Under the pieces are notes generated by a model. It had not been told where the DNA came from. It saw nothing but the letters and a program-made list of their open reading frames with translations, and did no database searches. A DNA stretch of 64,000 nucleotides from an uncultured Selenomonas sp. Lineage in GTDB: Bacteria; Bacillota; Negativicutes; Selenomonadales; Selenomonadaceae. Positions 33,376-42,736 of this stretch are shown in pieces. A program made the translations under genes and the position numbers. The DNA lies in NCBI GenBank assembly GCA_905372355.1, contig CAJPOT010000011.1, positions 1 through 64,000 on the forward strand. Direction: 5' to 3'. Each line of letters begins with the position of its first letter. The stretch's first letter is position 1.

Positions 33376-33791
33376 CTCGCCACCGCGTCGGGCACATCGG
33401 CCTCGCCCGCTGCCTTGCCCGCGCTGCCCGATTTCGCCCAGCGAATCTCCAAGCGATGCGGCAGACAGATGATCGGTGCGCCGTCCCCCTTCAATTCGCC
33501 TGTATGCACGCAGATCTGATCGGGACAGTCGGCGCTCTCGATGCGGATCGTGCCGCCGCCCGTCGCGATGACGTTCTCGTGCTCGCCATAGGGCACGCGA
33601 ATATGGCGCTCTTCTTGCAGTTCCTCCTGCGTGAAGCGATAGATCACCGCACCGTCCTGCACGACCTCGACCGCGCCCGACTCCGATGCGTCTTCGCCGC
33701 GAGAAGCGGCTGCGAAGAGCCACGCGCCCGCCGCACCGAGCAGGAGCACGGCGAAAAGAGCGAAGAGCCGCGCCTTCTTTTCCCCGTTCAT
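33372..33791 (-). CDS. NusG domain II-containing exported protein (EetA-like)
   Basis: 139 residues: an N-terminal anchor/signal helix (LFALFAVLLLGAAGAWLFAA) and an extracytoplasmic NusG-II fold with IRIESADCPDQICVHTGEL and APIICLPHRLEIRW. The two Cys in DCPDQIC and the IICLPHRL motif are conserved in this family (DUF1312). In Listeria the homologue EetA works with EetB in extracellular electron transfer. ATG overlaps the ApbE stop (ATGA) and its own stop overlaps the next GTG, so translation is coupled. Confidence 0.88.
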   Translation of the reverse strand: MNGEKKARLFALFAVLLLGAAGAWLFAAASRGEDASESGAVEVVQDGAVIYRFTQEELQEERHIRVPYGEHENVIATGGGTIRIESADCPDQICVHTGELKGDGAPIICLPHRLEIRWAKSGSAGKAAGEADVPDAVAR

Positions 33792-34885
33792 CGAATGACC
33801 TCCGCTTCTCCCGTCAGCCCCTCGCCCGCCGAGAAGCGGTCAAGAAGCCCCTCTGTGATCCACACATGACCATCCATGCCGACGAGCACCATCTCAAAAT
33901 CCTGCCGCTCGCGCCAGAAAGCGGCGGCGCGTTCTGCGCCCATGACGAAGAGCGCCGTCGAAAGCGCGTCCGCCCTGCCGCCCGATTTCGCGATGACAGT
34001 GGCAGAAGCAAGGCCGCTCGCCGCAGGTGCGCCCGTAGCTGGATCAAGGATGTGCCAATAGCGGTTTCCTGCCTCATCCGTGAAGAAGCGCTGGTCGATC
34101 GCCGAGGTCACGACGGCGGCATCCGCGACCTCGACCGTGCCGAGAAGTGCTCCACCGAAAGGATTCCGAAGCCCCACGCGCCACGGTGTGCCGTCCTCGC
34201 GCATGCCGACCGCCTCGATGTTGCCGCCGAGATCGAGGAGCGCCGAGCGCACGCCGCGCGACTTGAGCTCCGCCGCGACAAGCTCGCCCGCATAGCCCTT
34301 CGCCACCGCGCCGAGTTCGACGCTGCTGCCCTTTTCGAGCCGCGCCGTACCCGCCGCCTCGTCGAGCTTGAGCTTTCCCGCTCCCGTCAAGGCACGCGCC
34401 GCCTCGATTTCCTCTGCCGTCGGCACGCGATGCACGCCGCCCGAAAATCCCCAGAGCTTGAGGAGCGGCAGAAGCGTCACGTCGAGTGCGCCCTTCGTCT
34501 CCTCGCGCACCGCCTCGGAGAGGCGCAGAAGCCGCATCGTCTCGGGCGCGAGCGCGACGGCCTCGCCCGCGCCGCTGTTCAAGCGCGCGACGTCGCTTCC
34601 CTCGCTCGTCGCGCTCCAAAGCGCATCGAGCCCTTGAAGCCGCTCCTTCGCCTCCCGCGCCGCCTCGGGTGCGCCTTCGCCATAGACCTTGACCGTCATC
34701 TTCGTATCCATCGCGAAGAACTCCTCACTCGCTTCCTCTGCGGTGCGGGAAGCGTCGTCGGAAGCCGCGCTCTTCATCTGCGCGGGCAAGCATCCCGCCG
34801 AAAGAGAAGCGGCAAAAAAAACGAGCAAAAGGCACAGGGCAAGATGCCCTGCGCCTTGAGCTACTAAATTCTGCAAGCGAATCAT
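33788..34885 (-). CDS. apbE: FAD:protein FMN transferase, ApbE family lipoprotein
   Basis: 365 residues. A lipoprotein signal ends in LSAGC. The ApbE fold follows with AMDTKMTVKVYG, LNSGAGEAVALAPE, GALDVTLLPLLKLWGF, ELGAVAKGYAGELVA, LLDLGGNIEAVG, YWHILDPATGAPA and the metal site near SGGRADALSTALFVMG. It transfers FMN from FAD to a Ser/Thr of target proteins outside the inner membrane. Its substrate is almost certainly the adjacent FMN-binding lipoprotein (34888-35391), 2 bp upstream. Downstream genes overlap it. Symbol follows family usage. Confidence 0.95.
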   Translation of the reverse strand: MIRLQNLVAQGAGHLALCLLLVFFAASLSAGCLPAQMKSAASDDASRTAEEASEEFFAMDTKMTVKVYGEGAPEAAREAKERLQGLDALWSATSEGSDVARLNSGAGEAVALAPETMRLLRLSEAVREETKGALDVTLLPLLKLWGFSGGVHRVPTAEEIEAARALTGAGKLKLDEAAGTARLEKGSSVELGAVAKGYAGELVAAELKSRGVRSALLDLGGNIEAVGMREDGTPWRVGLRNPFGGALLGTVEVADAAVVTSAIDQRFFTDEAGNRYWHILDPATGAPAASGLASATVIAKSGGRADALSTALFVMGAERAAAFWRERQDFEMVLVGMDGHVWITEGLLDRFSAGEGLTGEAEVIR

Positions 34886-34887
34886 AG

Positions 34888-35391
34888 CTACTTCTTCGCT
34901 TCATCGAGCGCCTTCGTCGAGGCCTCGATGAACTGCTCGTAGGAGATCGTCGCACCCGAGATGGCATCGACCTTGCCCGGCTGCTGACGCTCGACGAGCT
35001 GTGCGCCGTAAGTCGCATTCGCCTTGACGGCATTCTGCGCCTTCTTGTAGTTCTGCGCATCGCTGACCTGGCCGTTCTTCTTGCCGTAGTCCTCGCCCTT
35101 CATCGTGCCGTCCTTGTCGATGCCAAAGTACGTCGCGCTCACGATCTTATGATCCTTGATCGTGATGGCGATCTTACCGTGACCGTACTCAGAGTTCTCG
35201 CTGCTCTCGCCGTTGTACGTGCCGTCCTTCGCCTGCGAGAGGTCGATGTCGGCAATCTTCTTGACGGCGACGCCCTGCGCCCCGCCGTCTTTCGGCTCGT
35301 CCTTCGCCGCATCGTCACCGCAGCCCGCGAAGAGAGCCGTCGCGAAGGCGACGCCCAAGACCAGCGTCAGAGAATTCCTGCCCAAATTCAT
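34888..35391 (-). CDS. FMN-binding domain lipoprotein (PplA-like)
   Basis: 167 residues. A lipoprotein signal (LVLGVAFATALFAGC) is followed by a single FMN-binding domain: DGTYNGESSENSEYGHGKIAITIKDHKI and the flavinylation site DAISGATIS, in which the Thr of SGAT is the residue that ApbE modifies. It should be an electron shuttle tethered on the periplasmic side of the inner or outer membrane. Its ATG overlaps the stop of... the ABC ATPase lies downstream in transcription order reversed: the ATPase stop (35388) overlaps this start, so it is translated right after the ATPase. Confidence 0.93.
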   Translation of the reverse strand: MNLGRNSLTLVLGVAFATALFAGCGDDAAKDEPKDGGAQGVAVKKIADIDLSQAKDGTYNGESSENSEYGHGKIAITIKDHKIVSATYFGIDKDGTMKGEDYGKKNGQVSDAQNYKKAQNAVKANATYGAQLVERQQPGKVDAISGATISYEQFIEASTKALDEAKK

Positions 35392-36089
35392 TGTTTCGCC
35401 CCTTCCTTCAGCTTTGCCGCCGCCTGCTCCTCGGCGCTCTTTTCCACCATGCGCCCATGCTCGATGATGACGCAGCGCTCCGCTGCCGCGCCAACCTCGG
35501 CGGAGTGCGTGACCGTGAGGATCGTATGACCTTCCGCGTGCAGTTCGCGGAAGATCTTCATGACGAGATTCTGATTGACCTCGTCGAGGTTGCCCGTCGG
35601 CTCGTCCGCGAGGATGAGCACGGGGTAGTTGATGAGAGCGCGCGCAATGCAGACGCGCTGCTGCTCGCCGCCCGAAAGCTGGCTCGGCAGATGGTCGGCG
35701 CGGTCAGCAAGCCCTACGCGGTCGAGCGCTTCGAGCGCTTCCTTCTTGTCGGGGATGCTGTGATAGTACTGCGCCGCCATGATGTTCTCGATCGCCGTCA
35801 AGTACGGGATCATGTGAAACTGCTGGAAGACGATGCCGATCTTGTCGCGGCGCAGGAGCGTCAGCTCGTGGTCGGAGACTTTCGTGATGTCGATGCCGTC
35901 CAGAAGCACCGTGCCGCTCGTCGCGTGATCCATGCAGCCGATGATATTCATGAGCGTCGTCTTGCCCGAGCCGGAAGGCCCCATGACGGCGAGCCAATCG
36001 CCCTTTTCCACCTTGAGGTTGACGTTGTCGAGCGCCTTGACCTTGCCGCCGTAGGCCATCGTCACGTCTTTCAATTCCAATAGACTCAT
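35388..36089 (-). CDS. ABC transporter ATP-binding protein (LolD/MacB type)
   Basis: 233 residues: Walker [15 protein letters not shown]-loop [13 protein letters not shown], signature [15 protein letters not shown], Walker [14 protein letters not shown] and H-loop VTHSAEV. This subtype pairs with FtsX-like permeases, two of which lie upstream (36099-37253 and 37260-38531). In the Campylobacter p19 locus an equivalent ATPase and two FtsX permeases accompany P19 and Ftr1. Coupling is tight on both sides (9-bp gap upstream, 4-nt overlap downstream). Confidence 0.95.
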   Translation of the reverse strand: MSLLELKDVTMAYGGKVKALDNVNLKVEKGDWLAVMGPSGSGKTTLMNIIGCMDHATSGTVLLDGIDITKVSDHELTLLRRDKIGIVFQQFHMIPYLTAIENIMAAQYYHSIPDKKEALEALDRVGLADRADHLPSQLSGGEQQRVCIARALINYPVLILADEPTGNLDEVNQNLVMKIFRELHAEGHTILTVTHSAEVGAAAERCVIIEHGRMVEKSAEEQAAAKLKEGAKQ

Positions 36090-36098
36090 AAAACCCTC

Positions 36099-37253
36099 CT
36101 ACTCTCCCCGCAAGACGATGGCGGGGTCAACGCTCGTCGCGATGCGCACGGGAATGAGGCTCGCGACGCCCGTCACGATGACGGACAAGACGACGGCGAG
36201 CACGGCGATGCCCGGAGCAAAGGCGATGCCGCGCGAAAAGACGTTGATGCTGACGCTCTGTGCGAAGAGGTAGCCGAAGCCGCTGCCTAAAAGGCCGCCG
36301 ACAAGGCCGAGCACGCAGCCCTCGCCGAGAAACTCCATGACGATGTTCGCATTCGACGCGCCGAGCGCCTTCTTCAGACCGATCTCGCGGCGGCGCTCCG
36401 TAACGACCGCCGTCATCGTCGTCGTCACGCAGATGAGCGTCAAAATGAGGACGATGATCGTCACGAGAAGTATCAGAACTTCGAGCTTCTTCAAGACGTT
36501 GAACTCCGAGTGCGCGATCTGCTGCACCTCCTGCGGCTCGATGCCGATATTCGCGGTGCGAATGGCGTCCTCAACGGACTTCAAGCTGTCGCCGTCGGCG
36601 ACGACGCTGAGCTGTGCGAGTCCGACGGCGCCGGGCTTCTCGACAATCTTTTGCAGCTCGTCGAGATTCAGGAAAGCGAACTGCTCTTCCTTGCCGCCCG
36701 TCGAGACGATGCCCGAGACGGTGAAGGAGAGCATGGCCTTGCCCTCGCCCGCGCTGACCGATACGGTCTGGCCAATCAGCTTGTCCGTATCGCGTGCGAT
36801 CTTCGAGGCCATCTCTGCGCCCAGGAGGATCTCGCGCTCGCCCGCCTTCGGGTACTCGCCCTTGACCATCCAATAGGGGCTGACCTTCTTGATTTCCTCG
36901 AAGTCCGTGCCGCCCGTCAGGACAGGCTGCTTGTTGACCTCAAGGCGCTCGTAGAGAAATGGTGCGAGACCGACGACGTCGCGTCCCGCCAGCGCCTCAC
37001 GCGCCTTCTGCAAGGCGGCGGAGTCGAAGGTCTTCGCCTCGCCCGCCGGCAAGAGCAGCACGTTCGCGCCGTAGGCGCGGAACTCGCGCCCGAGCTGCGC
37101 GGGCACTTCGCGGTAGACCGTGATCATGCCCGAGATGATCGCCGCGCCGACCGCGACCGCCAGGAGCGCGACGAACATGCGCGACTTCTGGCGGAAGAGC
37201 GCCCGCACGATCATGCGCAGAAACATTTCCAGTATCTTTATTCTTCCTGCCAT
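36099..37253 (-). CDS. FtsX-like ABC transporter permease (second)
   Basis: 384 residues: a first helix near 25-45 (MFVALLAVAVGAAIISGMITV), then a MacB-type periplasmic domain of about 200 residues (AYGANVLLLPAG ...). The three-helix FtsX core follows (LILLVTIIVLILTLICVTTTM; RRREIGLKKALGASNANI; GLVGGLLGSGFGYLFA; IAVLAVVLSVIVTGVASLIPV). These transporters act as mechanotransducers rather than classic pores. It forms a heteromer with the next permease upstream and the ATPase downstream. Gaps of 6-9 bp indicate one operon. Confidence 0.92.
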   Translation of the reverse strand: MAGRIKILEMFLRMIVRALFRQKSRMFVALLAVAVGAAIISGMITVYREVPAQLGREFRAYGANVLLLPAGEAKTFDSAALQKAREALAGRDVVGLAPFLYERLEVNKQPVLTGGTDFEEIKKVSPYWMVKGEYPKAGEREILLGAEMASKIARDTDKLIGQTVSVSAGEGKAMLSFTVSGIVSTGGKEEQFAFLNLDELQKIVEKPGAVGLAQLSVVADGDSLKSVEDAIRTANIGIEPQEVQQIAHSEFNVLKKLEVLILLVTIIVLILTLICVTTTMTAVVTERRREIGLKKALGASNANIVMEFLGEGCVLGLVGGLLGSGFGYLFAQSVSINVFSRGIAFAPGIAVLAVVLSVIVTGVASLIPVRIATSVDPAIVLRGE

Positions 37254-37259
37254 ATCAAA

Positions 37260-38531
37260 TCACCTGCCATGAAGGACGCTTGCGGGCTGCAAGGAGAGAA
37301 GCATGCGGATGGCGGGCAGACTGCCGATGAGGAGCATCAGAGCCATGAGTCCGCCCACGATGGGAATGACGACGAGGTTGTTCGCAATGCTCGATCCGAA
37401 GACCGTCTGCCCGATCGCCTGTGCGAGTGCCAGGCCGCCGAAGTAGCCGAAGAAGCCGCCCAAGGCGCCTGCGATGAAGATCTCGGCGAGCACCATGAGG
37501 ACGACGGAGAGGTCGGTCGCGCCAAGCGCTTTCATGAGGCCGAACTCGCGGCTTCGCTCCATGATGTTCGCGCTGACGAGGTTCGACACGCCGAGCGCCG
37601 CCGACAGAAGCGAAAGCCCTGTGATGAGCAGCATGAGCATCTGCGTCTTTTCGAGAATCTTGCCCTCGGACTCGGCGATCTGCCGCACGGGCTGCGCCGA
37701 AGAGCCGGGAATCGCCTCCTCGATCTGGAAGGCGATGGAGCTGACGTAGGCCGTGCAGTACCAGATCTCGCGCTCTTTCTGCGAAAGGCGCTCGGGGTTC
37801 TCCGCCGCCTTTCGCGCAAGGTCGTTCTCGGGCGTCGTGACGGCGGAAACCTCGATCTTGTCGATCTTTCCGGCTGCGCCCAGAAGCTCCTGCGCGAGCG
37901 CGAGGTTCACGGTCAGAGCGTCATCCTCTGCGCCGCCGCCCGTGACGATGCCCGTGATCTTCAGCGTCCTTTCCGCGCCGTCCTTCGTGCGATAGGAAAC
38001 CGTATCACCGGGCTTCAGCCCCAGAGCGTCCGCGAGCTTCACGCCCGCCAGCGCCTCGTCGGGGCTTTCCGTCGGCCACGCGCCGTCGATCTTCCACCAC
38101 GACTTCATTTCCTTCTCGCCCGTCTGCATCTTCTCGCCCGTCGGCAGTTCAAGCTCGTGGTCGAACCACGTGCCCATGAGCGGCACATTCTTGCCGTCCG
38201 CGAGAGCGACTTCGCCCGAAAGTTCGGGCGCGAAAGCGACGATGTTGTTCGTCCAGAAGATCGTCTTGATCTTCGCCGCATCCGCCTCGTTCAAATATTC
38301 TTTGCGTCCGCCCTCAAGGCCATAGACGTCCTGCAGCACGGAAGCCGTCTTCGGCGTGACCGTGATGTTCGCGCCGTAAGCCTTTAGCTCCTGATTGACC
38401 TTCTCGCCGATGTCGAACATGACGTTGAGCATGGCGGCAGCCAGCGATACGCCGAGAGCCGCCGTCAGCGCAATGAGGAAGAAGCGCTTCCTCTGGCGAA
38501 TCAGCGCGCCCTTTACCATCTGCCAAAACAT
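37260..38531 (-). CDS. FtsX-like ABC transporter permease (first)
   Basis: 423 residues with the same four-helix plus periplasmic-domain plan as the next gene (RFFLIALTAALGVSLAAAML; AYGANITVTPKTASVL; LMLLITGLSLLSAALGVSNLVSA; REFGLMKALGATDLSVV; GALGGFFGYFGGLALA). A homologous permease pair is typical of p19-linked iron systems (Campylobacter Cj1661-Cj1662 by recall). The periplasmic domain differs strongly from its partner, suggesting that each contacts a different component. It is separated by 19 bp from the DUF2318 gene upstream. Confidence 0.92.
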   Translation of the reverse strand: MFWQMVKGALIRQRKRFFLIALTAALGVSLAAAMLNVMFDIGEKVNQELKAYGANITVTPKTASVLQDVYGLEGGRKEYLNEADAAKIKTIFWTNNIVAFAPELSGEVALADGKNVPLMGTWFDHELELPTGEKMQTGEKEMKSWWKIDGAWPTESPDEALAGVKLADALGLKPGDTVSYRTKDGAERTLKITGIVTGGGAEDDALTVNLALAQELLGAAGKIDKIEVSAVTTPENDLARKAAENPERLSQKEREIWYCTAYVSSIAFQIEEAIPGSSAQPVRQIAESEGKILEKTQMLMLLITGLSLLSAALGVSNLVSANIMERSREFGLMKALGATDLSVVLMVLAEIFIAGALGGFFGYFGGLALAQAIGQTVFGSSIANNLVVIPIVGGLMALMLLIGSLPAIRMLLSLQPASVLHGR

Positions 38532-38550
38532 TGTATCCCTCCTTCACGCA

Positions 38551-39819
38551 TCAGCGGAACACGTCGCGCGCCTTGTCCAAGGCGTCCTGCGGCACGCGCA
38601 GCTTGCCATCCGCCACGCTGTATTCGATGGGAATCGGATTGCAGCCGCCCTTCGTGCCGATCGTCGCCTTGTTCATCATGACGTCGCACAGGCGGCAGAT
38701 GACCTGCCCGTCCTTCTCGTAGTAGCCCGTCGGACCGCAGATCTCGCAGGCGTCAAGCCCGACGCCGTAGGAATTGCCGCCCTTCAAAATCACGATGTAG
38801 CGCACCATCTGACCGCTCGCCGTCTGATAGACGAAGCGATGCAGATGTCCGTCGTTGACCACCGAGAGATCCACGTCGACGAAGCCGTCAACCGCCGTCA
38901 CAGGGACAGCAGGCACGAGTTCTTCCTTGCGGTTCGCATAGCTCGCGCCGAAGCTCGACAAGAAGACCATGCCCGCGAGGAACAGTACCGTCGCCGTGCC
39001 CCAGCGCCTCTTGTGCATCGCCTGCATGATCATGCGGCGGTACTGGGCGGGATTCGTGCCGGCAGGGCGCGCTGGCTTCTTCTGGGAGAAGAGCGTCAGC
39101 GGCACGAAGAGCAGCGCGAAGAAGATGATGAAGATGAGCCACGACGAGTGGTCGATGATCGGCGCCATGATGGAAAGCAGCGCCGCGCTGTCGAGGATGT
39201 GCCGCGCCATCAGCACCTGCACGAGGAAAATCCCCTGCTGGATGAACATGGCACCCGCCTGAATGACGAATACGAAAAGAAGCCGCCTCGGGTTGAGCGC
39301 CGCCGCCGCCTTGTAGGCGACGAAGGAGCTGACGACGCCGAAGAACAGCCCTGCGGCAAAGCCCGCGAGCTTCACGGCGACCGTCTGCGTCATGTAGTCG
39401 CCCGCCGCCGAGATGATCGTGCCGACGGGGATGAGCCAAAGCTCCATGCCGTGATAGAAGAAGAGCAAGACGCCGATGACGCAGGCGGAAACCTGCAGCG
39501 GGCGTGAAAGCCCCTCCTTCTGTCCCGCACCGCGTGCGAGCATGGCGACAAGCACGACCTCGGCGATCATGGCGAAGGCGATTGCGCCGGCTTCGGCGAC
39601 CTCGCGGCTCACGGCGTTTCGCGTGCCGACGCGAGCTGCCACGATGGCGACGGAAAGCCAGAAGCCCCAATGAATCGCAGTGTTATAATTGCGGCGATAC
39701 TTTTCGAGCGGCAGCCGCCGCAGGATGGCGAAAAGGATGCCGAGCGGCACAGCAAGCGTCAGCACCTGCTCCATCGCCGGCACAAACTGTTGCAGGAACA
39801 TCTGCAGCATATTCTGCAC
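38551..39819 (-). CDS. DUF2318 multi-helix membrane protein with C-terminal Cys-rich domain
   Basis: 422 residues: about nine membrane helices (LTLAVPLGILFAILRRL to WGTATVLFLAGMVFLSSF) and a C-terminal periplasmic DUF2318 domain with LDACEICGPTGYYEKDGQVICRLCDVMMN. Two CxxC pairs (CEIC, CRLC) could bind iron or another metal, or do thiol redox chemistry. The family accompanies Ftr1/P19 iron uptake (FetMP/Cj1660-like loci) and may pass electrons to oxidise or reduce iron during transport. It starts the downstream half of the locus after a repeat-containing gap. Confidence 0.9.
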   Translation of the reverse strand: MQNMLQMFLQQFVPAMEQVLTLAVPLGILFAILRRLPLEKYRRNYNTAIHWGFWLSVAIVAARVGTRNAVSREVAEAGAIAFAMIAEVVLVAMLARGAGQKEGLSRPLQVSACVIGVLLFFYHGMELWLIPVGTIISAAGDYMTQTVAVKLAGFAAGLFFGVVSSFVAYKAAAALNPRRLLFVFVIQAGAMFIQQGIFLVQVLMARHILDSAALLSIMAPIIDHSSWLIFIIFFALLFVPLTLFSQKKPARPAGTNPAQYRRMIMQAMHKRRWGTATVLFLAGMVFLSSFGASYANRKEELVPAVPVTAVDGFVDVDLSVVNDGHLHRFVYQTASGQMVRYIVILKGGNSYGVGLDACEICGPTGYYEKDGQVICRLCDVMMNKATIGTKGGCNPIPIEYSVADGKLRVPQDALDKARDVFR

Positions 39820-39848
39820 CTCACTTTATCTATAGGAATATGAAAGCA

Positions 39849-39883
39849 AAGCCCACCGCCACCCATTGGATGGTGGTGGGCTT
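39849..39883 (-). terminator. Hairpin between p19 and the DUF2318 gene (terminator or mRNA stabiliser)
   Basis: The stem AAGCCCACC.CCA / TGG.GGTGGGCTT, with a loop around CCCATTGGA, is followed on the minus strand by TGCTTTC, a weak T tract. It may reduce read-through from the p19 half to the ABC/flavin half. Confidence 0.6.
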
Positions 39884-39925
39884 ATGCCCTTTAGGAGAGA
39901 CTTGCTTCGTGGGCGGTCAACGTCT

Positions 39926-40023
39926 GCCAATCGCACTGCGCCTTCGGCTTGCGCTCTTGGGACGTTTTCGCATACGAGCCGTTGCCCAATCAGCTTCACC
40001 CTTTCAGGGTTCGCTTCTTGGAC
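39926..40023 (+). repeat. Two diverged units of the dispersed repeat
   Basis: GCCAATCGCACTGCGCCTTC..GCTCTTGGGAC (39926-39963) and GCCCAATCAGCTTCACCC..CGCTTCTTGGAC (39983-40023) follow the layout of the core at 5577-5735, but with many changes and a 57-bp period. Identity is too low to prove common origin. Confidence 0.45.
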
Positions 40024-40032
40024 GGCTCAGCA

Positions 40033-40602
40033 TTACCAACGACGCGGGACGTAGTTGAAGACCCAATCCATCGTCACAGGCTCATCCCAGAAGCGGCCCT
40101 TGACGCCCGTCTCATCATCGACGTGCAGACCGTAGTTCTGGCGATACGGGCTTTCGATGGAGAAGTGCATGTCGTAGGTGCCGGCACCCAGGAGCTTGAC
40201 GTTTGCGCCGTAGTGCGGACCATCGTCTGCGTTCATCGGCATGAAGACGCCCTCGACGCTCTGGCCCGTCTCACGCTTCGTGAACTTGTAGTGAACCGTC
40301 AGATACGGAATCCACTCGCCGACGCCGAAGCCCGTGTCGTTGCCTTCCGTCGCATGGATATCCGTCTCAATGTGCATGTCCGCCTTGTCCGGCGAAAGCA
40401 TCATGCCTGCAGGCAGCATCTCAATCGGCTGGAAATAGACGAGCGCTACCTTGAAGTGGTTCGCCTCGTTCTCGATCTCGTCGCCGATCGGGTACTCCGT
40501 GAAGCCCGCCGCCGACGCAGAGCCGCCGAGCGTGAAGAGCGATGCCGCTACCGCGCAGACCGCCAGAGCCGACTTGAGTTTCTTGAGCTTGAACATTTTC
40601 AT
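40033..40602 (-). CDS. P19 / Tp34-type periplasmic iron-binding protein
   Basis: 189 residues: a signal peptide (LKSALAVCAVAASLFTLGGSASA) then the P19 immunoglobulin-like fold: FTEYPIGDEIENEANHFKVALVYFQPIEM, KADMHIETDIHATEGN, VGEWIPYLTVHYKF, MPMNADDGPHYGANVKLLGAGTYDM. Met and His in MHIETDIHA and the DGPHYGANV His match the copper/iron ligands of P19. It delivers iron to the Ftr1 permease encoded just upstream. GGAGGAG 8 nt before ATG 40602. A CGGAGCA..TGCTCCG hairpin (40701-40717) lies in the 143-bp gap to ftr1. Confidence 0.95.
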   Translation of the reverse strand: MKMFKLKKLKSALAVCAVAASLFTLGGSASAAGFTEYPIGDEIENEANHFKVALVYFQPIEMLPAGMMLSPDKADMHIETDIHATEGNDTGFGVGEWIPYLTVHYKFTKRETGQSVEGVFMPMNADDGPHYGANVKLLGAGTYDMHFSIESPYRQNYGLHVDDETGVKGRFWDEPVTMDWVFNYVPRRW

Positions 40603-40745
40603 AAAACACACTCCTCCGAAAAATGATGTAATGAAATTCCTCCTGGACGCCCTTACATAATACGTCCTGTATAGATGCGGCAATCCGCTGCATCTGCAAA
40701 CGGAGCACTTTGCTCCGCCATTGCCAATAACTCTTGAAGAGGCGA

Positions 40746-41927
40746 TCACGCCGCTTTCGGCTTGCGTCTCTTCGCGTAAATGACCATTCCCACGCCAAGA
40801 AGCAGCACGAGAAGCTGTGCGCCGAGCGTCTCCGCCGTTGGGAAGATGCCCAGAAGATCGACCGTAGGCCAGCCTTCGAAGCGCGTGATGCCGATGACGC
40901 CGCCCTCCTGCAGCTCCTCGATGCCACCGCCGACGAAGGTGACGGCCAACAGGAACATCAGGATGCTCGTAAACAGGAAGAACGGACGCAGGGGAATCTT
41001 CAAGATGCCATGCTGCATGCCGTAGAAGATCAAGGCCAGCGTCACGCAGCCCGCGCCGAAGCCCGCCCAAATCATCGTGACGTCGGCAGCCGCGTTGTTG
41101 AAGAGCGCTTGATAGAAGAGGATGACCTCTGCGCCCTCGCGGTAGACGGCGAGGAACGCCGCCATGCCCAATGCCCTGGCCGTGCCATGCGTGATGGATT
41201 CCTTGACGAGTCCGTCGATGTACTGCTTCCAGTTGTCCTTGTTCGCCTTGCCGCCGAGCCATGCGCTCGTCAAAAGCAGGACGACGACAGCAAAGAGCGC
41301 GGTCGCACCTTCGAGCACCTCGCGGCTCATGCCGCCCGTCGTGTTGTTCAGCAACGTGTTAAACAGATACGCCGAGATGAAACTCGCGACGACCGCCGCA
41401 ATTGAGAAGTTGTAGACGGTGCCGAGATGCTTCTCATCCTGCGCGCGCTTCAGATAGGCGATGATCGCGACGAGCACGAGGATCGCTTCCAAGCCCTCGC
41501 GAAGGAGGATCAGATAAGCGGGCAGAAACGCTGCCCAGCCCGAACTGCCGTGCGCATTTTCGAGCGCCTTGACGTTGTCGTTGACCATCGACTTGAGCTT
41601 TTCGGCTTCCTGCTTGACCGTGTCTACACTCTCGCCGTTTTTCATGCTCTTCTTGACTTTGTAGAACTGATACTCAGTCAGGCTCGTCTCCTTGGCGGAG
41701 ACAGAACTGCGCATGACGCTCTCCAAACCCTCTTTTTCATAAATGCCGTAGTAAGATGTATTGACGAGGTCGCGTGCACCCTCGTAGTCGCCCGTCTCGT
41801 AGACAGAAACGGCCTGGTCGACCATCTGAGCAATACGATCAGCGACCTCCTGCCACTTCGGTGCTGCATCTGCGCGCGGCACGGCGAGAAGCACGAGTGC
41901 CATGCAAAGGAATAAGATTTTTTTCAA
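40746..41927 (-). CDS. Ftr1-family high-affinity iron permease with periplasmic N-terminal domain
   Basis: 393 residues from TTG 41927, chosen because AGAAGG is 8 nt upstream and this gives a clean signal peptide (KKILFLCMALVLLAVPRADA); GTG 41936 is the alternative. A helical periplasmic domain (about 30-135) precedes seven helices with two REGxE motifs (LLREGLEAILVLV and VYREGAEVILFYQ), the iron-binding sites of Ftr1/EfeU. It is followed by P19, the known partner, and preceded by tonB with a 52-bp gap. Confidence 0.93.
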   Translation of the reverse strand: MKKILFLCMALVLLAVPRADAAPKWQEVADRIAQMVDQAVSVYETGDYEGARDLVNTSYYGIYEKEGLESVMRSSVSAKETSLTEYQFYKVKKSMKNGESVDTVKQEAEKLKSMVNDNVKALENAHGSSGWAAFLPAYLILLREGLEAILVLVAIIAYLKRAQDEKHLGTVYNFSIAAVVASFISAYLFNTLLNNTTGGMSREVLEGATALFAVVVLLLTSAWLGGKANKDNWKQYIDGLVKESITHGTARALGMAAFLAVYREGAEVILFYQALFNNAAADVTMIWAGFGAGCVTLALIFYGMQHGILKIPLRPFFLFTSILMFLLAVTFVGGGIEELQEGGVIGITRFEGWPTVDLLGIFPTAETLGAQLLVLLLGVGMVIYAKRRKPKAA

Positions 41928-41979
41928 GACTCTCACCTTCTTTTTGGAAGTTCCGATATGATTTTTATGTGCCGCCCCC

Positions 41980-42735
41980 TTACGTCGACGGCGCTTGTCC
42001 CCTCGCATGAAGCTCTCGGAGGAACATCTCCTTGTTCACGCGAATGCGCTTGTTCTCATCATCCTCGTAGGCATGACTGCCCGAACCGTCGAACGGGAAG
42101 CGCAGGAGGCGCATCGTCTTCATCGGCTGTCCATTCGTATCGAGCGCCGGCTCGAATTTGAAGTTGCGAATGGCATTCAAGACGAGCTGATCGACGACGC
42201 GGCGTCCCGAAGTCTGCGTGAAGCGATAACCCGTGATACGCCCCTGCGCGTCGATGCTCACGAGGATGCCGACCGTGCCGCGAAAGTCCGTGCCGCGCGT
42301 ATCAGGCGTATTGCCCGCCGTAATGAGCACGCCAACCGCCTGTGAGGGCGGTGCAGGTGGCAGAGCCTTGCCGTCCTCGCCGCTCTTTTTCGCCTCGTCC
42401 TCCTGCTTCTGCAACTCTGCCACCGCCTCGTCCAACTCGGCGGCTTCCGTCGGCGACGTCTCCGTCGGAATGACATCCTCAGGCGGCGTCTCCACAGGCG
42501 GTGTCTCAGGCTTCGGCGGTTCGGGCGGTTCCGGCTTCGGCGGATCAGGCTTCTTCTCTTCCATTTCGCCCGAAGAGCCTTCCTCGGGAAGGTCTACGAC
42601 CTCCATCTCCTGCACCGCCAAGGGATCGCCCTCGAAGTCGAGCAGGGGCAATGCCAGAGCCAGTCCCAGCCAGACGAAGAAGTGCAGGAAGATCGCCGCG
42701 ACGACCGTCGTGCGCCAGTAGCTCTTGAACCGCAT
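41980..42735 (-). CDS. tonB: TonB energy-transducing protein
   Basis: 251 residues. An N-terminal anchor (TTVVAAIFLHFFVWLGLALAL) precedes a Pro/Glu/Lys spacer (PPKPEPPEPPKPE, about 60-100) that spans the periplasm. The C-terminal TonB domain reads GTVGILVSIDAQGRITGYRFTQTSGRRVVDQLVLNAIRNFKF. It couples the proton-motive force from ExbB-ExbD, encoded directly upstream (1-bp gap), to outer-membrane receptors, none of which is in this window. Its presence shows an outer membrane. Confidence 0.92.
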   Translation of the reverse strand: MRFKSYWRTTVVAAIFLHFFVWLGLALALPLLDFEGDPLAVQEMEVVDLPEEGSSGEMEEKKPDPPKPEPPEPPKPETPPVETPPEDVIPTETSPTEAAELDEAVAELQKQEDEAKKSGEDGKALPPAPPSQAVGVLITAGNTPDTRGTDFRGTVGILVSIDAQGRITGYRFTQTSGRRVVDQLVLNAIRNFKFEPALDTNGQPMKTMRLLRFPFDGSGSHAYEDDENKRIRVNKEMFLRELHARGQAPST

Positions 42736-42736
42736 C

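Noticed and set aside
40603..41262. Upstream extension of the P19 frame
   Set aside because: It overlaps ftr1 out of frame and lacks P19 homology; the signal peptide starts at 40602.
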